A DNA stretch of 6,643 nucleotides from Clostridia bacterium. Its GTDB lineage: Bacteria; Bacillota; Clostridia; Oscillospirales; Acutalibacteraceae. A model generated the notes under the pieces. The model saw only the letters and a list, made by a program, of their open reading frames with translations, ran no database searches and was not told the origin of the DNA. This document shows positions 4,850 to 6,643 of the stretch, piece by piece. Both the position numbers and the translations under genes were made by a program. Each line of letters starts with the position of its first letter. Position 1 is the stretch's first letter. The stretch is from contig CAAEBW010000132.1 in the NCBI GenBank assembly GCA_900754145.1, positions 1 to 6,643 of the forward strand, given 5' to 3'.

Positions 4850-6402
4850 TGTTCGCCGCTCCCCTCTTGCACATTTTCCGATGTATTAGCCGTCATAAGA
4901 TATCCCAACTGTTCCTTTGTAGCGCCGCGCCCGTCTACTATGCCCGTGATTTTTCCCGAACCGATAACCATAATACGGTCACAAAGCTCAACCAAAACAT
5001 CAAGGTCTTCGCCGACAAAAATAACCGCAACGCCGTTTTCCTTTTGCTTATTCAAAAGATTATAGATTGTATAAGATGAGTTAATATCCAATCCTCTTAC
5101 GGGGTACGCCGCCATAAGCACCGTAGGAGCCGCCGCTATTTCACGTCCGACAAGCACCTTTTGAACATTTCCTCCCGAAAGCTTTCTTACGGGTGTAGAC
5201 GCGCTCGGTGTAACTACCTCAAGCTGTTCAATAATTGTGTCTGCAAGATTCTTAGGATTTTTACGCTGCAGGAAAGGAGATTTACCCTTTCTATAGCTTC
5301 TTAGCATCATATTATCTACAATATCCATATTGCCTACAAGTCCCATACCGAGTCTGTCTTCCGGAACAAAGGAAAGTCGAACGCCGAGCTCCCTTATCTG
5401 CAAAGGGGTTTTGTCCCGCAAATTATCGACCGAGCCTGTTTTGGGGTTATTGTAAATAATTTCACCGTCCTCAAGGTGCTGAAGTCCCGCAATAGCCTCT
5501 AACAGCTCGCGCTGACCGCTGCCTGCTATTCCCGCGATACCTAAAATCTCGCCGGATTTTGCGGTAAAGGAAACATTATCAAGCACCTTTACGCCCTCGC
5601 GGTTCATACAGTTAATATTTTTAACCACCAATCTGTCCTGCGGGTCTTTAGGTTCGCTTCTTTCAATATCGAGAGATATTTTCTTGCCAACCATCATTTC
5701 GGTGAGTTCTGATTCATTAGTCTTATCTGTCTCTACGGTTCCTATATACTCGCCCTTACGGAGTACCGATACCCTATCCGATAAAGAAAGTACCTCGTGA
5801 AGCTTATGAGTTATAATAATTATTGCTTTTCCGTCTTCCCTCATCCTGCGAAGAACAGCAAAAAGCTTTTGCGTTTCCTGTGGAGTCAGCACCGCCGTCG
5901 GCTCGTCAAGAATAAGAATATCCGCGCCGCGGTAAAGCACCTTTATAATTTCAACCGTCTGCTTTTCAGAAACCGACATTTCGTATATTTTTTTATTCGG
6001 GTCGATTTCAAAACCGTATTGCTCGCTTATTTTTTTGATTTTATCAGCAGAACGGCGCAGATTATAGTGCTTTTCCTCCTCGTCAAGTCCGAGAATAATA
6101 TTTTCTGCCGCGGTAAAAACATCAATAAGCTTGAAATGCTGATGAATCATTCCTATGCCGTAGCCGAAAGCGTCACGCGGGGAACGGATTACAACCTCTT
6201 GACCGTCAATGAAAATCTGACCGTTATCGGGAAAATAGATTCCCGCAATCATATTCATAAGGGTGGTTTTGCCGCTTCCGTTTTCGCCGAGAATGGAGAG
6301 TATCTCACCCCGATTCACATAAAGGCTTACATCCTTATTGGCTACAACGCTTCCAAAGGTTTTGGTAATGTTTTTAAGCTCAATAGCCGGTTTTAAACTC
6401 AT
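4846..6402 (-). CDS. nupO: Nucleoside ABC transporter, double-domain ATP-binding protein NupO-like
   Basis: A 518-residue cytoplasmic ATPase with two fused nucleotide-binding domains, as in NupO/YufO and the RbsA class. Domain 1 has Walker A GENGSGKTT (39-47), Q-loop Q88, a variant signature SVSEKQ (143-148), Walker B ILILDEP (162-168) and H-loop H199. Domain 2 has a degenerate Walker A GIAGSGQRE (291-299), FVPEDRLGMGLV (345-356), LSGGNVQK (408-415) and a degenerate Walker B region AAYPVRGLD (431-439). Lysine loss in the second Walker A is usual for this family, so one site probably hydrolyses ATP. GGAGGA seven bases before ATG 6402 fixes the start. It is the first gene of a coupled three-gene block and is separated by stem-loops from the likely binding-protein gene upstream. 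A sugar ATPase is less likely given the permeases. Confidence 0.94.
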   Translation of the reverse strand: MSLKPAIELKNITKTFGSVVANKDVSLYVNRGEILSILGENGSGKTTLMNMIAGIYFPDNGQIFIDGQEVVIRSPRDAFGYGIGMIHQHFKLIDVFTAAENIILGLDEEEKHYNLRRSADKIKKISEQYGFEIDPNKKIYEMSVSEKQTVEIIKVLYRGADILILDEPTAVLTPQETQKLFAVLRRMREDGKAIIIITHKLHEVLSLSDRVSVLRKGEYIGTVETDKTNESELTEMMVGKKISLDIERSEPKDPQDRLVVKNINCMNREGVKVLDNVSFTAKSGEILGIAGIAGSGQRELLEAIAGLQHLEDGEIIYNNPKTGSVDNLRDKTPLQIRELGVRLSFVPEDRLGMGLVGNMDIVDNMMLRSYRKGKSPFLQRKNPKNLADTIIEQLEVVTPSASTPVRKLSGGNVQKVLVGREIAAAPTVLMAAYPVRGLDINSSYTIYNLLNKQKENGVAVIFVGEDLDVLVELCDRIMVIGSGKITGIVDGRGATKEQLGYLMTANTSENVQEGSGEQ

Positions 6403-6420
6403 TGGCTGTTCCTCCGATTT

Positions 6421-6477
6421 GCAAATTAAGAAAAATACATTGCCGCATACAGCCGCAGTATATTTTTCCTGATTTGC
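6421..6477 (-). promoter_or_regulatory. Stem-loop just upstream of the nupO ribosome binding site
   Basis: GCAAAT/ATTTGC (6421-6426, 6472-6477) and GAAAAATA/TATTTTTC (6430-6437, 6461-6468) form a two-part stem around a three-by-three internal loop. The structure ends six bases before the GGAGGA of nupO. It may mark an mRNA processing point or 5' stabiliser that sets the ratio of transporter to binding protein. The role is inferred. Confidence 0.45.
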
Positions 6478-6497
6478 CGTTTATTCAAAAGATTTCA

Positions 6498-6520
6498 GGC
6501 GGGGCAATCTATGCCCCGCC
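6498..6520 (-). terminator. GC-rich stem-loop between the upstream gene and nupO
   Basis: GGCGGGGCA (6498-6506) and TGCCCCGCC (6512-6520) form a perfect 9-bp stem with a five-base loop. On the minus strand it is followed by TGAAATCTTTTG rather than a clean T run, so it probably terminates only part of the transcripts or protects the 3' end of the upstream message. Intergenic hairpins after highly expressed binding-protein genes are common in ABC operons. Confidence 0.55.
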
Positions 6521-6528
6521 TTAGATAT

Positions 6529-6569
6529 TCCGCTGAAGCACGCAGGATAAGCTTTAAGCCGTCAGCGGA
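6529..6569 (-). promoter_or_regulatory. Second stem-loop just after the upstream gene
   Basis: TCCGCTGA (6529-6536) and TCAGCGGA (6562-6569) form an 8-bp stem enclosing 25 bases. It starts 13 bases after the stop codon of the upstream gene, in tandem with the GC-rich hairpin at 6498-6520. It is likely part of the same 3' stabilising or attenuating region. Confidence 0.4.
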
Positions 6570-6582
6570 GAAAATTCATAAA

Positions 6583-6643
6583 TTAGAATTTTGTGTTTGA
6601 AAGAGTGATTCCGTCTATCTGTAAATCAAAATACGGAGCGGAA
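6583..6643 (-). CDS. 3' end of an upstream gene, probably the BMP-family substrate-binding lipoprotein
   Basis: Only the last 19 residues are in the window (ending DLQIDGITLSNTKF), followed by TAA at 6585-6583. The other frames at the window edge are closed by stops, and the stop codon is followed by two stem-loops, as expected at a gene end. The position directly upstream of nupO on the same strand is where the BMP/NupN-type nucleoside-binding lipoprotein gene normally lies. The tail is too short to recognise any family, so the identity rests on gene order alone. A purine-related enzyme gene is a possible alternative. Confidence 0.5.
   Translation of the reverse strand, partial: SAPYFDLQIDGITLSNTKF

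Noticed and set aside
2784..5079. Several plus-strand frames of 68-148 codons across the permease genes and the end of nupO
   Set aside because: All are antisense to intact, motif-bearing transporter genes and have irregular composition without matching family features.
5797..6396. Long plus-strand frame of 199 codons
   Set aside because: It lies entirely opposite nupO, whose ATPase motifs are unmistakable. Its product has no recognisable domain, and the open frame is a by-product of the sense codons.
4846..6402. Degenerate second Walker A and Walker B in NupO as possible loss of function
   Set aside because: A degenerate second domain is normal for this class of double-domain ATPases; the first domain is complete.
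6403..6643. Purine riboswitch in front of nupO
   Set aside because: The gap holds simple stem-loops only. I do not see the three-way junction and conserved loops of a purine aptamer. Such an element would more likely lie upstream of the binding-protein gene, outside the window.

Overview
The window reads as chromosome of a Gram-positive anaerobe of the class Clostridia, probably an Oscillospiraceae/Ruminococcaceae-type gut organism. This is inferred from strong AGGAGG-type ribosome binding sites, sigma-70 (SigA) promoters in an AT-rich background, a BMP-type purine nucleoside ABC transporter, a CarD-family regulator, a ParB-like gene of the kind carried by clostridial integrative elements, and GC-rich palindromic intergenic repeats at the left edge. 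Species cannot be assigned. Every confident gene is on the minus strand, so transcription runs from high to low coordinates.

Right half (2751-6643): this holds the end of an upstream gene (6583-6643, probably the transporter's substrate-binding lipoprotein), about 180 bases with three stem-loops, and then a tightly coupled nupO-nupP-nupQ operon. The operon encodes a double-domain ATPase and two permeases joined by ATGA and TAATG overlaps. It would import purine nucleosides or related ligands. A carD gene (2142-2627) follows. Its candidate promoter has a palindrome between the -35 and -10 boxes and is followed at once by a strong intrinsic terminator. Next comes a consensus promoter driving tRNA-Pro(CGG) (1954-2030).

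Left half (526-1953): the DNA immediately 3' of the tRNA looks like a decayed integrative element. From the tRNA outwards there is a 12-bp stem-loop, a cluster of AAAATCAC direct repeats, and an attenuator-like leader in which a terminator hairpin precedes a hairpin that buries a ribosome binding site. After these come a parB-like gene with an out-of-frame internal deletion that removed its middle, an unrecognised 170-codon remnant without a start, and a truncated amino-terminal gene fragment. All are in the same orientation and end to end. No integrase, relaxase or second att site is visible, so the element identity is inferred.

The first 525 bases hold no convincing gene. There are palindromic intergenic repeats in 1-151, a weak 81-codon frame, and a short frame (409-549) with a good ribosome binding site that could encode a 46-residue membrane peptide.

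No complete undescribed system is visible. The most interesting parts are the parB leader RNA, the promoter-terminator arrangement before carD, and the mosaic of broken genes beside the tRNA.
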